A stretch of DNA of 64,000 bases, taken from contig OX381710.1 of NCBI GenBank assembly GCA_947462335.1, forward strand, positions 35,587,204 through 35,651,203. Reading direction: 5' to 3'. Under the pieces are notes generated by a model that was not told where the DNA came from, did no database searches, and saw only the letters and a program-made list of their open reading frames with translations. Within the stretch, counting starts at the first letter, position 1, and every line of letters starts with the position of its first letter. Position numbers and translations under genes: made by a program. The stretch comes from Harmothoe impar. Lineage: Eukaryota; Annelida; Polychaeta; Phyllodocida; Polynoidae. Shown here piece by piece: positions 22,193 through 33,688 of this stretch.

Positions 22193-23753
22193 ACTGGACT
22201 TTTGTTTGTTCTATATCACATAGAAATTTACCTCATGTTGCCCGGTGGGTACCACAGAAATATTTCATTTTTTGTGAAATATTAGATCTCAAGTATTTGA
22301 CAGTATTTGCCTGATTCACGTGATATCCCGTGTTGCCATGAAAAAAGCCAAAATGGGTGCTTGATTGTTTATACTACATTGTGAGTAATATATCTGTTTT
22401 ACATGTATCCAAGAAGAAGGTGCTTTAATATAGAATTTAAGAAAGTTGTTGGACGGATTCAGAAAAAGGGTCTGCCACAAATGACGTGTCTAGTTTTGAT
22501 GAGGTTCAAGAAGGAGGATGCTTATTTTATTTAAAAGGATAGTTGTTTGACGGATTTGGAAACCACATGTGGTGTATGATATATAGTACATATTTATTCT
22601 ATATGTGTTCTTTTATACCCCAAAAAAGTTGTATGACGTGCAATAAGGGAGATTTTCTGTATTTTGTCCATTTACTTTTGTAGAAAGCAACAAGAGAGAG
22701 ATGGGAGTAAATTGTAATGCATGACAAGAATATCTTTTATTTTCGTTCATTTTCAAATCAAACATGTGAGCTGTGCAGCTGTATTTTCTAATATCGTTAT
22801 CTAGTTTACCTGCAGCTCACATTTTATTTGTATTTCTTCGTCTGTGTCATGTATGCCACGTTGGGCTGTTATATACTTAAGCTATATTATATCCAGATCC
22901 TGGTACACTACTATATAAAGTGTAAACAGAAATACAACAGTTGTAGACATATATTGGTATCATATGACTTGATGTTGATTTAATATGACACCGGTATACA
23001 AGTGACGTGACGTATATATATCTTAAACTATTTGAACAAAGTAGTATGTTCGTCTGTTGATCAGCTTAACATTAAGTCAGTACCGGTATACTGCAGCATT
23101 CCATATCAGGACACAACACACAATCTTTTACCCTACACGTGCAGTGACGTAAATGTTGTTTTAACTAATTCTATACTGCACGTCATTCATACTTCAATCA
23201 TTTCAATATTAAGTCACTACCGGTACAGTGGAGAATTTTATCTCAGCTCACAACACAGAATTATGTTGCACTCCGTCCCCGTCACTTAAACTGACGTAAT
23301 ACATGCACTATATATGGGGGTATTTGACAACATGTCTAGCTTTAAGATATAGGTATATCCCGGTGTCATTTATATACATGTAAGTGCTATAAAACTTTAT
23401 GTACATGTTTTACTTAAAGTACCGGTACAACGCTATATTTGAAAACATTTGCATGAGTTGCTGAAATCATTCCAGCCAAAAGATGAACGGGTGTTTAATG
23501 TACAACACTTGATGTGATTCTGTTTTGCTTGACTTTGAAAATAAGATATAAAAGTTCTTGTTATATTTTGTAACCTGTTGTGTCCCATTTGTATATACAT
23601 GAAAAGTGGGCAGAAAATATATCATGTATGAATTAGTGTAGATTAAAATCCATTTTAGAATGAAATTTTAAATAGGGAAAAGTTATTTGAAATGAACCTT
23701 TTGATACTGTAGTGCTAAGTATGAGTCAGGGGACAATGTGTGTGGGTATTGCT
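22193..23753. other. Non-coding middle of the Harbinger element
   Basis: This lies between the convergent MADF and transposase genes and should hold both 3' UTRs and terminators. A degenerate duplication of about 130 bp with TACCGGTA and ACGT words occupies about 23045-23300. No additional gene is seen. Confidence 0.5.
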
Positions 23754-25492
23754 TCATCGGGTGAAGAAAAAGTCATGCCTCAACACCACGTTGTATTGAT
23801 GCCTCAGCTCCCCTTCTTTGGTGAGACACCAGTCTGCCAAATCCGCCCGCATTTTCTTAACCTCCCACTTCCTGTTCCGTGCAGCAGAAGGCTGCCCTCC
23901 TGGTAGAGATGCCTCTCCCCGCCACACTCCTCTGTGCTGACGGTAGTCCCGGTCCTCCCAGTCTGTGGCCTCTTTTGGTACATAGGCTGCAGCAGCGTTT
24001 TTCCTCAAATAATTATGTAGAACAATGCATGCCATAATCACAATGTTAGCGTTTTCCGGCTCCATCTCGATTTCACGTCGCAAGATTCTGAAGCGCGTTG
24101 CTAAAATTCCAAAGGCATTCTCAACTATGCGCCGACATCGAGACAACCTGTAATTGAAAATGCGTTGTGGCATGGTGAGGTCTGCGGAGGGGAAGGGCTT
24201 CATGAGATGCATGTCCATTTCGAAGGCGTCATCCCCTACAAAGTAGTAGTTGAGTAATCCTTTGAATCCTGGGAAAGGTGCCGGGTCTGGTATCCCCAGC
24301 GGATTGCCTTCTTTGGTGATGTCCTGACAAAACGCTGAGTATTTCCATATGCTGGAGTCACCAGATCTGCCTTCCGACCCCACGTCGACGAACATGAAGG
24401 AGTAGTCTGCGTCAACTAACGCAAACAGCACCACTGAGTAGAAATTCTTGTAGTTCCAATACAAGGATCCAGACTTCTTGGGGCGGGTAATACGGACATG
24501 CTTGCCGTCTAGTGCTCCCAGCACATGGGGCATGTTCCACCTGTCATGGAACATTTTACTGACGTGCAGCCACTCCTCCTTTGTACTGGGGGGCTGCAAT
24601 ATATAACATGTTATATGATTTTAGTTTTACCCTTTTTTGTTGGATTATTTAGCATCTTTTTACTGACATGGCCTACTACATATTTTTGGGGATGTTTTAA
24701 TTTATTTTTAGCCTTTATTTATTGACATGGCCTACTACATTTCTTGGGTTTTTTTTTTGTTTAATTTTAATTTTAAACCAAAAAAAATATATATATATTT
24801 TTTTATTCACCTTGAGGTACTCCTCATGTAGGCAAGCATATATTGCTTTGCATGTGTCCTGTATTACGGGGAGCACAGTAGAATGTCCAACCAGGTAAGA
24901 CTGTGCGAGGGTATCCACGCTGTCACCACGCGTCAGGTAACGCATAGTGAGGGATAGACGCTCTTCAGGAGTCACACACTTCCTGTAATTGGTGTCCTTG
25001 TATTGGATCAAAGGACGGACGCGGTCCAGTAACTCCTTGTATACTGTAGCAGGCATGCGTGTTGTCTTGCGGAAAGTGGTGTGACACCCCAACTGAAAAA
25101 AGCACAAAAGCAGGGATTTTATTACATGTTTTTTATTTTTTAATTTTAATTAATTATTTCATTTGCATTTAAAAAATATATTTCATTTCAAAACATGTAG
25201 ATTCATTTTTACATTTCCTGTTGCTGGTATTGTTCACAGTAAGGAACCAACTTACCCTGAGGAAGTCGGACTCCAATTTGGCTAGTGTGTTCCTCTGGGT
25301 GTAGTCTGTACGGGCGTTCAGGTAGGGGGACATCCAAAATTCATGTGTCCTGCGCCTTTTCGCCATGCGTTCCATCAACACAGCTTCATCTTCGTCAACG
25401 GACATCAGCACTGCCACCGCGGCGGAAATGAGTTCAGCACGGTGCACATCCTCCCGTACGGGGGGGTTGTTAAAACGCCACATGTCTGCCAT
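23754..25492 (-). CDS. PIF/Harbinger DDE transposase (HARBI1-like), 3 exons
   Basis: Cut-and-paste transposase of the DDE_Tnp_4 (Harbinger) family. Exons on the minus strand are 25492-25256, 25092-24811 and 24593-23754. Introns are GT-AG with donors GTAAG and GTGAAT and acceptors TTTTTTCAG and TATTGCAG, all in phase 0. From the ATG at 25492 (MADMWRF) the protein is 452 residues; an in-frame ATG at 25564 would add 24. The N-terminal half has a helix-turn-helix-like region (about 80-170: SLTMRYLTRGDSVDTLAQSY). Catalytic residues are D202 (GALDGKH), D294 (VGDDAF) and E331 (VENAFG), with 36 residues between the last two. All catalytic residues are present and no stop is seen, so it may be active. 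It is longer than vertebrate HARBI1, mostly at the N-terminus. Confidence 0.93.
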
Positions 25493-25615
25493 AATGCTGC
25501 TGGAGGAAACGTGCTCTGTACAACCTTCCTGCTCTGTTTGACACTGCCGCGTTTTTACGGACACAGATCACGTGATTAGATCATGTGACTTCCACTGCTC
25601 CATACACAAAGAAGT

Positions 25616-25779
25616 GGACGGATCCGTCCAGAATGGACGGATCCGTTGACGGACGGAATCAGTGGAAGCAGAAAGTGGACGGATCCGTCCAAATTGGACG
25701 GATTTGAGTAATCCGTTGACGGACGGATAGGACGGGGAAATTGACGGATCCGTCACGTAGCGTTGGTGGAATCAGCGCT
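25616..25779 (-). repeat. Right TIR and subterminal GACGGATCCGTC array
   Basis: The last 37 bp (25743-25779) are the exact reverse complement of the left end. Inside it, GGACGGATCCGTCC and GGATCCGTTGACGGACGG words recur at about 25617, 25636, 25677 and 25716, mirroring the left subterminal array. Confidence 0.9.
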
Positions 25780-25782
25780 AGA

Positions 25783-28712
25783 GAATGCTTCACTGGAGAC
25801 TGCTTAACATGACATCACATGGTCAGTATCTATACTGAACTGATGATGTCATTTTGGTATTATCTTTTTATCTCCAGAAAGATAACATGCTGTGGATCCG
25901 TAGATGAGTGCTGTCCAGTTTGGATCCACATCGTTCTAGGCGGACCCTTTGATGGGGTTAGATCACCACTAGGAAACACAGGGTGTCTTGTTTGTGGTAA
26001 CTCTTATCGATGTTTTAATTATATTGTTCTTCTTGTGGGAGTATTGCCATATAGTTACCGGGCTACAAAACAAGCATTACGTTGGTGGGACAGTCCATGT
26101 GTGGGTGGGGATATAGGTTATGTTACACTTCATGGTCTAATAATTTGCTATTTATTTGTCAAGTTAAACTCTTTCCATTCCGCTCTGCAAATATATGCTT
26201 TAACCATATCGGAATAGGAAAGAGAAAAAGCGAAGATTTATATTTTAGAAAAGATTTTTATTTCTAAAAACATATACATGTATTTGATTAGAGATGTTTT
26301 ATTGAATTCATCATTACAGTTTCAAAATAAGATATACTAGTAGTATAAGTAGTTGATGATACAATTGACAATAGTAGTCACTCGGAATGCCAGAAGTACA
26401 GGACAGCACAGTTCATTAACAGACATCTGCATGGGTGAGACGTAGGGCACGTCGACCAGTCAGTGAATTGAATCATTGAAATGGTAGCATCGTTAAACTC
26501 TTTCTATCCGAACAACTTAATAAAGAAAATGTCAACAATTCACCATCGCAATTTACACTTTGAAATGTATATATAGGATCACATGTTACAATTTGTTTGT
26601 ATGAGTCAAAATACATGAGCAGTATGTAGGACAAACCATGCAGGACAAAGGTTAACAACATGAATTACAAATAAACATGGTAGAGTTTGTAAACTCATGT
26701 CATTTCACACTGCCTGTGAGAAATTGGAATCGCTTGTATTTAATACCCCATGTATCAAACTTCATATTTAGGTTTTAGATGTAACTTCAAGCACTACGCC
26801 TACGTAAAACGTTTAGGCTCGCCTTGCCGAAACCACTTCCGTTCTTGATTTGATCAATATTATTCTTAGCAACCGGAAATGATCATTGTATTGGCCCCAG
26901 GTAACAATTGCCTGTTCCCAAAAGAATTATTGGATGTATATCTTTGGTGTGAAGATATTTCTGTAATTTCAATAGCAAGATGTGATACTTTTAGTGAGTC
27001 TGAGGTGTCAAGAAAAGAAATAATTACACTCTATGTACATATGTATACTATGTTGAACAGTGGAGATGACAAAAAAAAAACACTGTGACCAAAAAAAGCT
27101 AAAGGGTTGGTCGTAGTTTAGGTTGGTAGAAAGCAATTTTGAGCTTTCTCTGAGCGCCGATAGGGGTCTCCCCTGCACGGCCCACCTTTACCTGAGCTAT
27201 GTGTCAGGTGGGTGTGAGCTGTAAACCAACCTCGTCACCAGCCACAGGTGGGACCAGGCGGCACACATCAAAGGCAACCCGGCCAGGTGAGACCCTCCAG
27301 GGACCTTACCCTCACTCCACTCCCACACCCACCTCCCACCCACTACTACGTCCGGGTCTACAGAGAAACTACCAATGAGTTTAGTTACATAGCGTTCCTC
27401 GCAGAGGGCGCCCTGGAGCTAAGGGACGCTGGAGGTGGCACCTGGTGTGGAGGGGATGAACTCGTTGTTGGTGACGATGTTCGTGCGTCATGGTTTCATG
27501 GGAAGTGCGTCTGCTGTGTCTGTTTTTTATGACGTATATGTAAACACTAGAACATGAAATATGGTGTTATGTGGTAGAACTCCTGCCCGTACGACCCTCA
27601 CGAGTACAAGTTTAATTGGTTTGCGTGGGGAACTTTTAATACAATAGTAATATTTAAGTTTAAAGAACCTTGAACAAAAGCCAGGATCTTTTGTGCAGGT
27701 CTATACATATGCCAGACATGTTTCCAATATCTTGAATAGTCCTGCCTCCCTCATACTGAAACATGCACGCATCAACCTTACATGTTATCTATTTATAGAC
27801 AAAGGATATCCATCTGCAGAAAGGGTAGAGAAAACAACAATGTATCGGTTATAGAGTACGATGCACTGGGTGTATTGTAGTTATGACCTCTAGATAACAA
27901 AGGTCCTTCATGTTTTTGATTAAAAAATAGAAGCTAATTGCGTTCACATACAAGGTCATAAATAAGAATACATGCATGTAGACTTTTATCCACGTATAAT
28001 GAAGATATAAAATGTATATGTATGTCAGACAGGAGAGAAGATACACGAGATCCCACCGATGAGTATGGAGCCTCTATTGTATTTTCAGTGTCATTGATCC
28101 CACAGAAGATACCTAGGTGCATCCACTAGGTTCACCAAGTTCACTACATATAGGTGAGCTATATAGTGCACTATCAGAGTGCACCCAGATGTACCCAATG
28201 TCCTCCATCTGCTTCCTGGGTCCACAATGACGTCATGACAACCCGAGTACGTCCCAGAGTACGTCACGTCCAGGTGAGGTGTGCTTGCGGGCAGATTTAA
28301 AGACCACCACAACCTGACCACAAAGCCGGCCCTGGAGGCCACTCCACGTCTGTTTGCCACCTTCTTCACCCCATTACCACCTCCAGGGGGAACAAGGGAC
28401 TGGAGGGTGGGATCGAGACTTTATGTCGCGGTCGCCCGCCGCAGTCGCCACTTTAAAAGGCTGTGGGATCTTTTTTTCGTCACCATTAATAACATTTGCA
28501 TCTGGGGGTCAACACGGACGTACGCTGGTGTGAGTGCAGGAAGACGGTGAGGTCGAGAAGGCCAGTTTAGGTTTGAATTATGTGTATATATGGAAGGGGG
28601 GGGGTATGGTTGAGATATAAGGTGTGTTAAAGGGGAAGCACAATAATGACACATATGTCCATGTATGTATGTGTACATGATGCATTGATGTGAGCACATT
28701 GGGGGCACTGCA
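25783..28712. other. Gene-free stretch
   Basis: No exon, RNA gene or strong repeat was recognised. Short frames at about 25819-26217, 26879-27088 and 27248-27532 have no domain, no splice context and ordinary AT-rich composition. The block 27140-27500 is more GC-rich and contains AGGGCGCCCT but no clear function. Confidence 0.35.
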
Positions 28713-29547
28713 CTGAAAAACTCTGGACAGCTCTGGAGTCTGTAAGGTCGTCTTACAGGACGACCCTAGGGTCTTCTAAGTGAACAGCATAGAATCAACT
28801 AGCTTCAACTCGTCAAATTGACAACCTGCCAGGTTAGCATCCCACAAGACGACCCTAGACTTGTCAAGGTCGTCAAACTAGGATAGTTGATGCAGGCCAC
28901 AGCTGGGGCTCATCATTGCATAATGGTGGTAGGTCTATGGTTTCAAATGTATGAGATTGGTCTGGTTCCAGATGACAAGATTATTTTATCAATTTGTTTA
29001 AATACATAACCACATATATAGAAGTGAAATTTAATACACTAGTGCCACCAAGGATTCACATAATGTATCACCAAGTCTTTACTGAGAATAGGCTACTCTC
29101 CAGCAATGGACTGTAGGCTTGTGTGTGTATAATACCAATATAAGGTGCATGCACCTACTTGTGCCCTGGTGAAAGACACAAAAGAGGTGTCTTCCTTCTA
29201 CACATGTGCTCTATTTTTTAAATGTTGTCAAAAGTATGCATTCTTTACATTATCTTACTTTTTCCCTAGATACTTCACATAATCCTCCATATTAACATAT
29301 ATGTATTATAATACTCACTATTATATCAACATAGGAATTAATCAATTTGTTCCCAAGGGTACATATTTATGCTAGGTAATGGCCACCTGCAGGGAGAATG
29401 GTGAATTACTTCTAGACAAGTTTAGGGCTGGCATATGCCAGGTAGCTCTAGATGGGTCTTCTTACTGAAGGGTTTTGCTTGCCAGCCCCTTTCCTTGTCA
29501 AATTGACAAGGCAGTGCCAGGTTTGCCGACTCTGGATTTTTTCTGTG
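28713..29547. mobile_element. Possible degenerate CACTG-ended MITE relative
   Basis: CACTGAAAAACTCTGG at 28713 resembles the end of the 30644 MITE, and internal GTCGTC/GACGAC and TTGTCAAATTGACAA palindromes are of the same style. A poorly matching right end (TTTTTTCTGTG near 29547) makes the boundary uncertain. Confidence 0.35.
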
Positions 29548-30643
29548 TGGTGGCTAAATAGGGTCACCCCTACCCCCACATCCCCACCTCTCAAGTATCC
29601 CCCCCCTCCCCCCTGACAAATACCCCCTCCCCCATTACACTGGGAATGGGGCCACCCAGGCATTCATGGAGGCCAATTTCATGGAATTATTAATTTGGTG
29701 GTCAGCTCCGGGCGGGGAGATGAGAGGGGGAGGGGTGGGGGAGTTAATGGCGGCGGCCTGTGGACCTGCTCGCCTGGAGTGGGAGGATATTAAGGCTTGA
29801 TACCAGTTTACCAGACAATCATGGCGGTTTGCCGGCCCATTGGAAATTACAAATTAAGGGTACATCCTCTTGCATAGGATCCATGGAGAGGGGACTATCA
29901 CACAGGGGTCGCCAAGTGCATCCACTGCTGGCCATGACGCTGCCGGCCTTGTGTGTGTGAAGGGGACGGGGATGGGGGGAGGGGGAGGGGGGTCCCGGAA
30001 ATAAAGTCTGCAATGTAATCAGCACTTCGTATCTTCTTTTTATTAATCGTTAACGCCACGTACGTTAACAATATGCCATTATCTACCCTTGAGAATGCTA
30101 TGCATAATTAATTTGTAGTTGATGACGAATATATCAGTATGCTTTCCATTCTGGCTTTCACATTACACTTTGGCATATTTATGCAAAGAAAAAACACATA
30201 CAGATGTATCTACATTCTTCACTACTGGGGTATAAATAAACAATGATTTGAATAATAGAATTTGACTTTGTCTGCTTTATGGAATGATTCTTATGGAAGT
30301 ATTGTCAGTGTGACTCACCTACTGAGTGTTAACCCTACCGCGGTGTTTTGGTGTAGTGCATCCATGTAAATACCTGCTCATTATCAGCCTAGCTCTAAAA
30401 ACACTGACGTGGGTAACATCCTGTATTCTATGTTTTAATTGTCATATCTCAGCAGGGGGAGGGGTGGTAAATTTGAGGAGTGGACCACATTAATTTGGGG
30501 GACAAGAAAGTACACAATAGATGAGGTCACGCAAAACATGACCTGCTAGGGGGTGGGGTAGGAGGGTGGATAAATGTTGGAAATCGCTGGCTGCAGTTTG
30601 GTGACCAAAGTATAATCTACACCGTAGCGATGTGTAATAGATA
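29548..30643. other. Gene-free stretch
   Basis: It has C-rich tracts around 29570-29635, a motif-dense segment 29665-29760 (CAATTTCATGGAATTATTAATTT, GTTAATGGCGG) that could be regulatory, and G-rich DNA at 29958-29995. No coding exon is recognised. Confidence 0.35.
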
Positions 30644-31157
30644 CACTGAAAACCTCAGGGTCGTCATTTTGACAATACCAAAATTAACAACTTTAGGTAG
30701 TCATGGTGACAACCTTTGGTCATCATTTTGATGACCTAAGGTAGTCACATCTGATCCATTCAAAACAAAGTTGTCATAATGACTACCTTAGGTAGTCACA
30801 TTAATTGGGTAGTCAGAATGACTACCTTAATGTAGTTGGTTTAGGTATTGTCAACCTGAAGACCTAAAGTCATCAGTAATGACAACCCTCAAATCCTACA
30901 TAAACTGGTGACGGGGAGCGGGGTGGAATCTATACATTTGGGGCCATCATTGTCACCCATTGGCAACTTATTTATAACAAGTAATGTTACTTAGTTCAAT
31001 CAAGAGTACACAAAATATATGAAAGGGATGCCTCTCGCTAACAGGTGAACTAATTAGAGACTCTATTCATACAACATTCTCCAGAGCACCTGCCATTATT
31101 CATTATGACAACCTAGGTCGTCATAATGACTGGTCTCCTTTCTCTGGGTTTTCAGTG
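30644..31157. mobile_element. CACTG-ended MITE with TA target duplication
   Basis: The ends are CACTGAAAACC and GGTTTTCAGTG with TA on both sides (30642-30643 and 31158-31159). The interior is packed with palindromes of the form GTAGTCATTATGACTAC and GTCGTCATTTTGAC. It is non-coding. Part of another copy lies at 61228-61346 in the opposite orientation internally. Confidence 0.8.
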
Positions 31158-32708
31158 TATACAAGCAAATATATACCTTGAGACTATAGCATAATTAAAG
31201 CCTACTATATTTATCACCTACTGTATGTGTGATGACAATGACTTATTTTTTCCTTTTACGATGATATTCTTCCTTACTGTTGTATGTGTACCATTATAGG
31301 TTCGTCCACCGAACCTTATTTCTTCCTTTTATTTCTTCTATTCAATTCATACATATTTGTAACTGAAATATTCCTATACAGTCTGTCAAATGATAGATGC
31401 AAAAGAACGTATCACCAGAGGGAGAACAAAGCACTGGTCGGTCTTGGTCGGTGTCGACACTAAAATTAATAGTAAAACTGAGTAAACGTAGCAGTTGGTG
31501 AATAGGAAGGGTTCACTGGTAAATCACCAGGTGGCGACACTGCTATACCCCTGCCCCGTCTGGCTCCACACTCGCCACATCAAGATATAGACTCTGTAGA
31601 GTTGGTGAGGTACATGTATAATGCAAACCTCTGATTAGACCGTCTTTTCTCAGGACAATCGGACCTATCAAAAACTATTCCATGTTTTGTTCGGTTGTCA
31701 TCGCTACACAAACAATGCTTACAATACTCTAATTGTAGATGTCACAAATAAAATGGCATCGAAAGTATTGAAAGTTTTATTGGACTCTCACCTCAATGAC
31801 CTTGACCGCACCAGAGGAGTCCAAAAAAAACTGAAGTTCCACGACAGGATACCAAAGAAAAGGATCGCTACTGCAGAGGCGTGAGCCTCTAGAATTATTC
31901 GGTGCCTGAGATCCAGTAATCTGATACAAAGTTGAATTCAATAGGAAAGTTTACCTCAAGTTCACTGAAGTCCTGAAAGCTTAAGTGGAACCTTTATTTG
32001 TACATCAGCTCGACCATAGCTATATCTGCTACCTGGGTGTTAGTACACTTTCAGACATTTCAATATCTGCCCTCGAGTCATTTGTGTTGCTAACCCCTCA
32101 TGGCTCTATTCCCATGACTCCAAAGTGTATATTTTATTTCCTTGCACAGCCGAATACTAATAATCCCAGCTGTAATACAACAGGTAAAAATAAGACATAC
32201 CGGATTCCACATTATGGCAATTGCAATTAGTATCCCCGCGGTTGCAGTGTTGATATTCATTTTCTGGCTTTATGATAAGCAAGGTAATGGTCTAGTTTAT
32301 AATAATTATTATGTCAAAATATTAAAACTCTGAAAGTAAGATTTCTACATGATAATACATCTACTCATAGAATGGGTCACTGGGATACCGAACCGTTACG
32401 ATAAATCGTCGGGCCGCTCTTCAATTTAGAGAGGCTCTTACCCCCGGCGCGTATACACAACAGGCACGTATTCAAGGTCACGCTGTAGTGTTTAAAACAT
32501 TTGGATACCCCCCTATACCCCCGGCGCTTATTCCCCATTAGCTGGATGTCCACTGGACAGCGCCATATTGGACTGGTCCCAGTATGCACCCTCTCCTTTC
32601 CAGTCACTAGCTTCAGCAAATCATGTGGACCAGATCAGGGGGCTAAAGCTCTGCTTGGAGAGTGGAACTACTACATTCCCTGCATACTAGGACACCTGCA
32701 ATCTTTTA
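31158..32708. other. Mostly non-coding stretch with a possible short gene start
   Basis: It contains the candidate exon at 31753-31880, a near-CTCF word at 31524-31537 (12 of 14 positions), and a frame at 32213 with a hydrophobic segment (SIPAVAVLIFIFWLY) ending at a GTAATG donor-like site. Nothing else is recognised. Confidence 0.3.
31753..31880 (+). CDS. Possible first coding exon of an unknown gene
   Basis: ATG at 31753 in AAAATGG context opens 42 complete codons of balanced, charged sequence (DSHLNDLDRTRGVQKK, HDRIPKKR). It ends at a good splice donor, GAGGC|GTGAGC at 31881. A 34-nt candidate microexon (32150-32183), with a pyrimidine-rich acceptor and a CAG|GTAAAA donor, would keep the frame open, but I found no convincing further exon. 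I do not recognise the protein. It could equally be chance. Confidence 0.2.
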
Positions 32709-32714
32709 CCTGTC

Positions 32715-32793
32715 CAAGATAGGGTTGTGGTTAGGACAATGGACTCATGACTAGCAGTACCTAAGTTCAAATCCCCTCCAGGCTAGGTGTTGT
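32715..32793 (+). repeat. tRNA-like module 1, left arm
   Basis: A box-A-like GTGGTTAGGA, a CTCATGA anticodon-loop-like word and a box-B-like AGTTCAAATCC appear in tRNA spacing. The right-arm copy (TAGTGGTTAGGA, CTCATAA) is the better match to tRNA. Acceptor stem pairing is poor, so this is a tRNA-derived sequence rather than a functional tRNA. Confidence 0.55.
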
Positions 32794-32940
32794 GACCATT
32801 TTAACCCCATTGGTTGCAAAGGCCTGCACCAAAAGTTTTGGCAAAACGTTTTTGTAAAACATTTTATGAACCTTTGCAAAAGGTTTGGGTATAGTCTTTT
32901 GGTAACCACTTTTGGTAACCATCTATGTTACACTAAAAGC

Positions 32941-33014
32941 CACACCAAGAACCGAACCCGGGACCCTTAGATTGGGAGTTCCAGGCTCTCCTGGTTGAGC
33001 TATCGAGGCTGCTG
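32941..33014 (-). repeat. tRNA-like module 2, left arm
   Basis: Read on the - strand: TAGCTCAACCAGG (box A), a CTCCCAA anticodon-loop-like word and GGGTTCGGTTC (box B). It faces module 1 within the same arm. Confidence 0.55.
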
Positions 33015-33402
33015 GTAGATCTATGTACAATAGGTAAACATAAACTTTGTTATTGATTATCCTCATTAATGATCAATGCTATTAGGGACCATTAGCAACC
33101 ACGTAAAAGCTCATTAGGGACCTTTAGCAACCATGTAAAAGCTCATTAAACACAGACGTATCCTTTGCCTTCAGCACTACTACGTCTGCGTTTAATGAGC
33201 TAAAAGGGACCTTTAGCAACCACGTAAAAGCCCATTAAACGCAGACGTAGCAGTGCTGAAAAGATAGGATACGTTTGCGTTTAATGAGCTACGTCGGGTT
33301 TGCTAAAGGTCCCTTTTACGTGGTTGCTAAAGGTCCCTATTGATCATTAATGAGGATAATCAATAACAAAGTTTACCTATTGTACCTGGACCTACCAGCA
33401 GC

Positions 33403-33476
33403 CTCCATAGCTCAACCAGGAGGGCCTGGAACTCCCAATCTAAGGGTCCTGGGTTCGGTTCTTGGTGTGGCTTTTA
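33403..33476 (+). repeat. tRNA-like module 2, right arm
   Basis: Inverted copy of the left-arm module: ATAGCTCAACCAGG, CTCCCAA, GGGTTCGGTTC. The first four bases of a would-be acceptor (AGCC) can pair with GGCT after the T-arm, but the rest does not. Confidence 0.55.
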
Positions 33477-33604
33477 GTGTAACATAGATGGTTACCAAAA
33501 GTGGTTACCAAAAGACTATACCCAAACCTTTTGCAAAGGTTCATAAAATGTTTTACAAAAACGTTTTGCCAAAACTTTTGTAACCAATTGGGTTAAAATG
33601 GTCA

Positions 33605-33686
33605 CCACACCTAGCCTGGAGGGGATTTGAACTTAGGTACTGCTAGTTATGAGTCCATTGTCCTAACCACTAGGCTATCTTGGACA
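33605..33686 (-). repeat. tRNA-like module 1, right arm
   Basis: Read on the - strand: TAGCCTAGTGGTTAGGA (box A), CTCATAA loop word, AGTTCAAATCC (box B). This is the best preserved of the four modules. Confidence 0.6.
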
Positions 33687-33688
33687 AG

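Larger units (their letters stand above)
6948..25779. mobile_element. PIF/Harbinger DNA transposon, interrupted by an LTR element
   Basis: The ends are 37-bp perfect inverted repeats starting AGCGCTGATTCCACCAACGC. A 3-bp AGA duplication lies outside each (6945-6947 and 25780-25782), as expected for PIF/Harbinger. The element carries the two usual genes of the superfamily: a DNA-binding protein (+ strand, AT-hook plus MADF) and a DDE transposase (- strand), converging on a shared non-coding middle. Without the nested Gypsy element and one copy of its target duplication it is about 6.66 kb. Perfect TIRs and an open transposase suggest recent mobility; the MADF gene is split by the insertion. 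Confidence 0.95.
32709..33688. mobile_element. 1-kb foldback element with tRNA-like modules in its arms
   Basis: The left arm (about 32709-33090) and right arm (about 33330-33688) are near-perfect inverted copies, starting (C/A)CTGTCCAAGATAG-type and ending at its complement. The centre holds shorter inverted words (CTCATTAAACGCAGACGTA, GGGACCTTTAGCAACC). Each arm carries two tRNA-like modules facing each other. No protein is encoded. Boundaries are uncertain by about 10 bp. Confidence 0.85.

Noticed and set aside
32709..33688. Functional tRNA genes
   Set aside because: A and B boxes and loop words are present but acceptor stems do not pair and modules occur as mirrored copies within a foldback, so they are tRNA-derived repeats.
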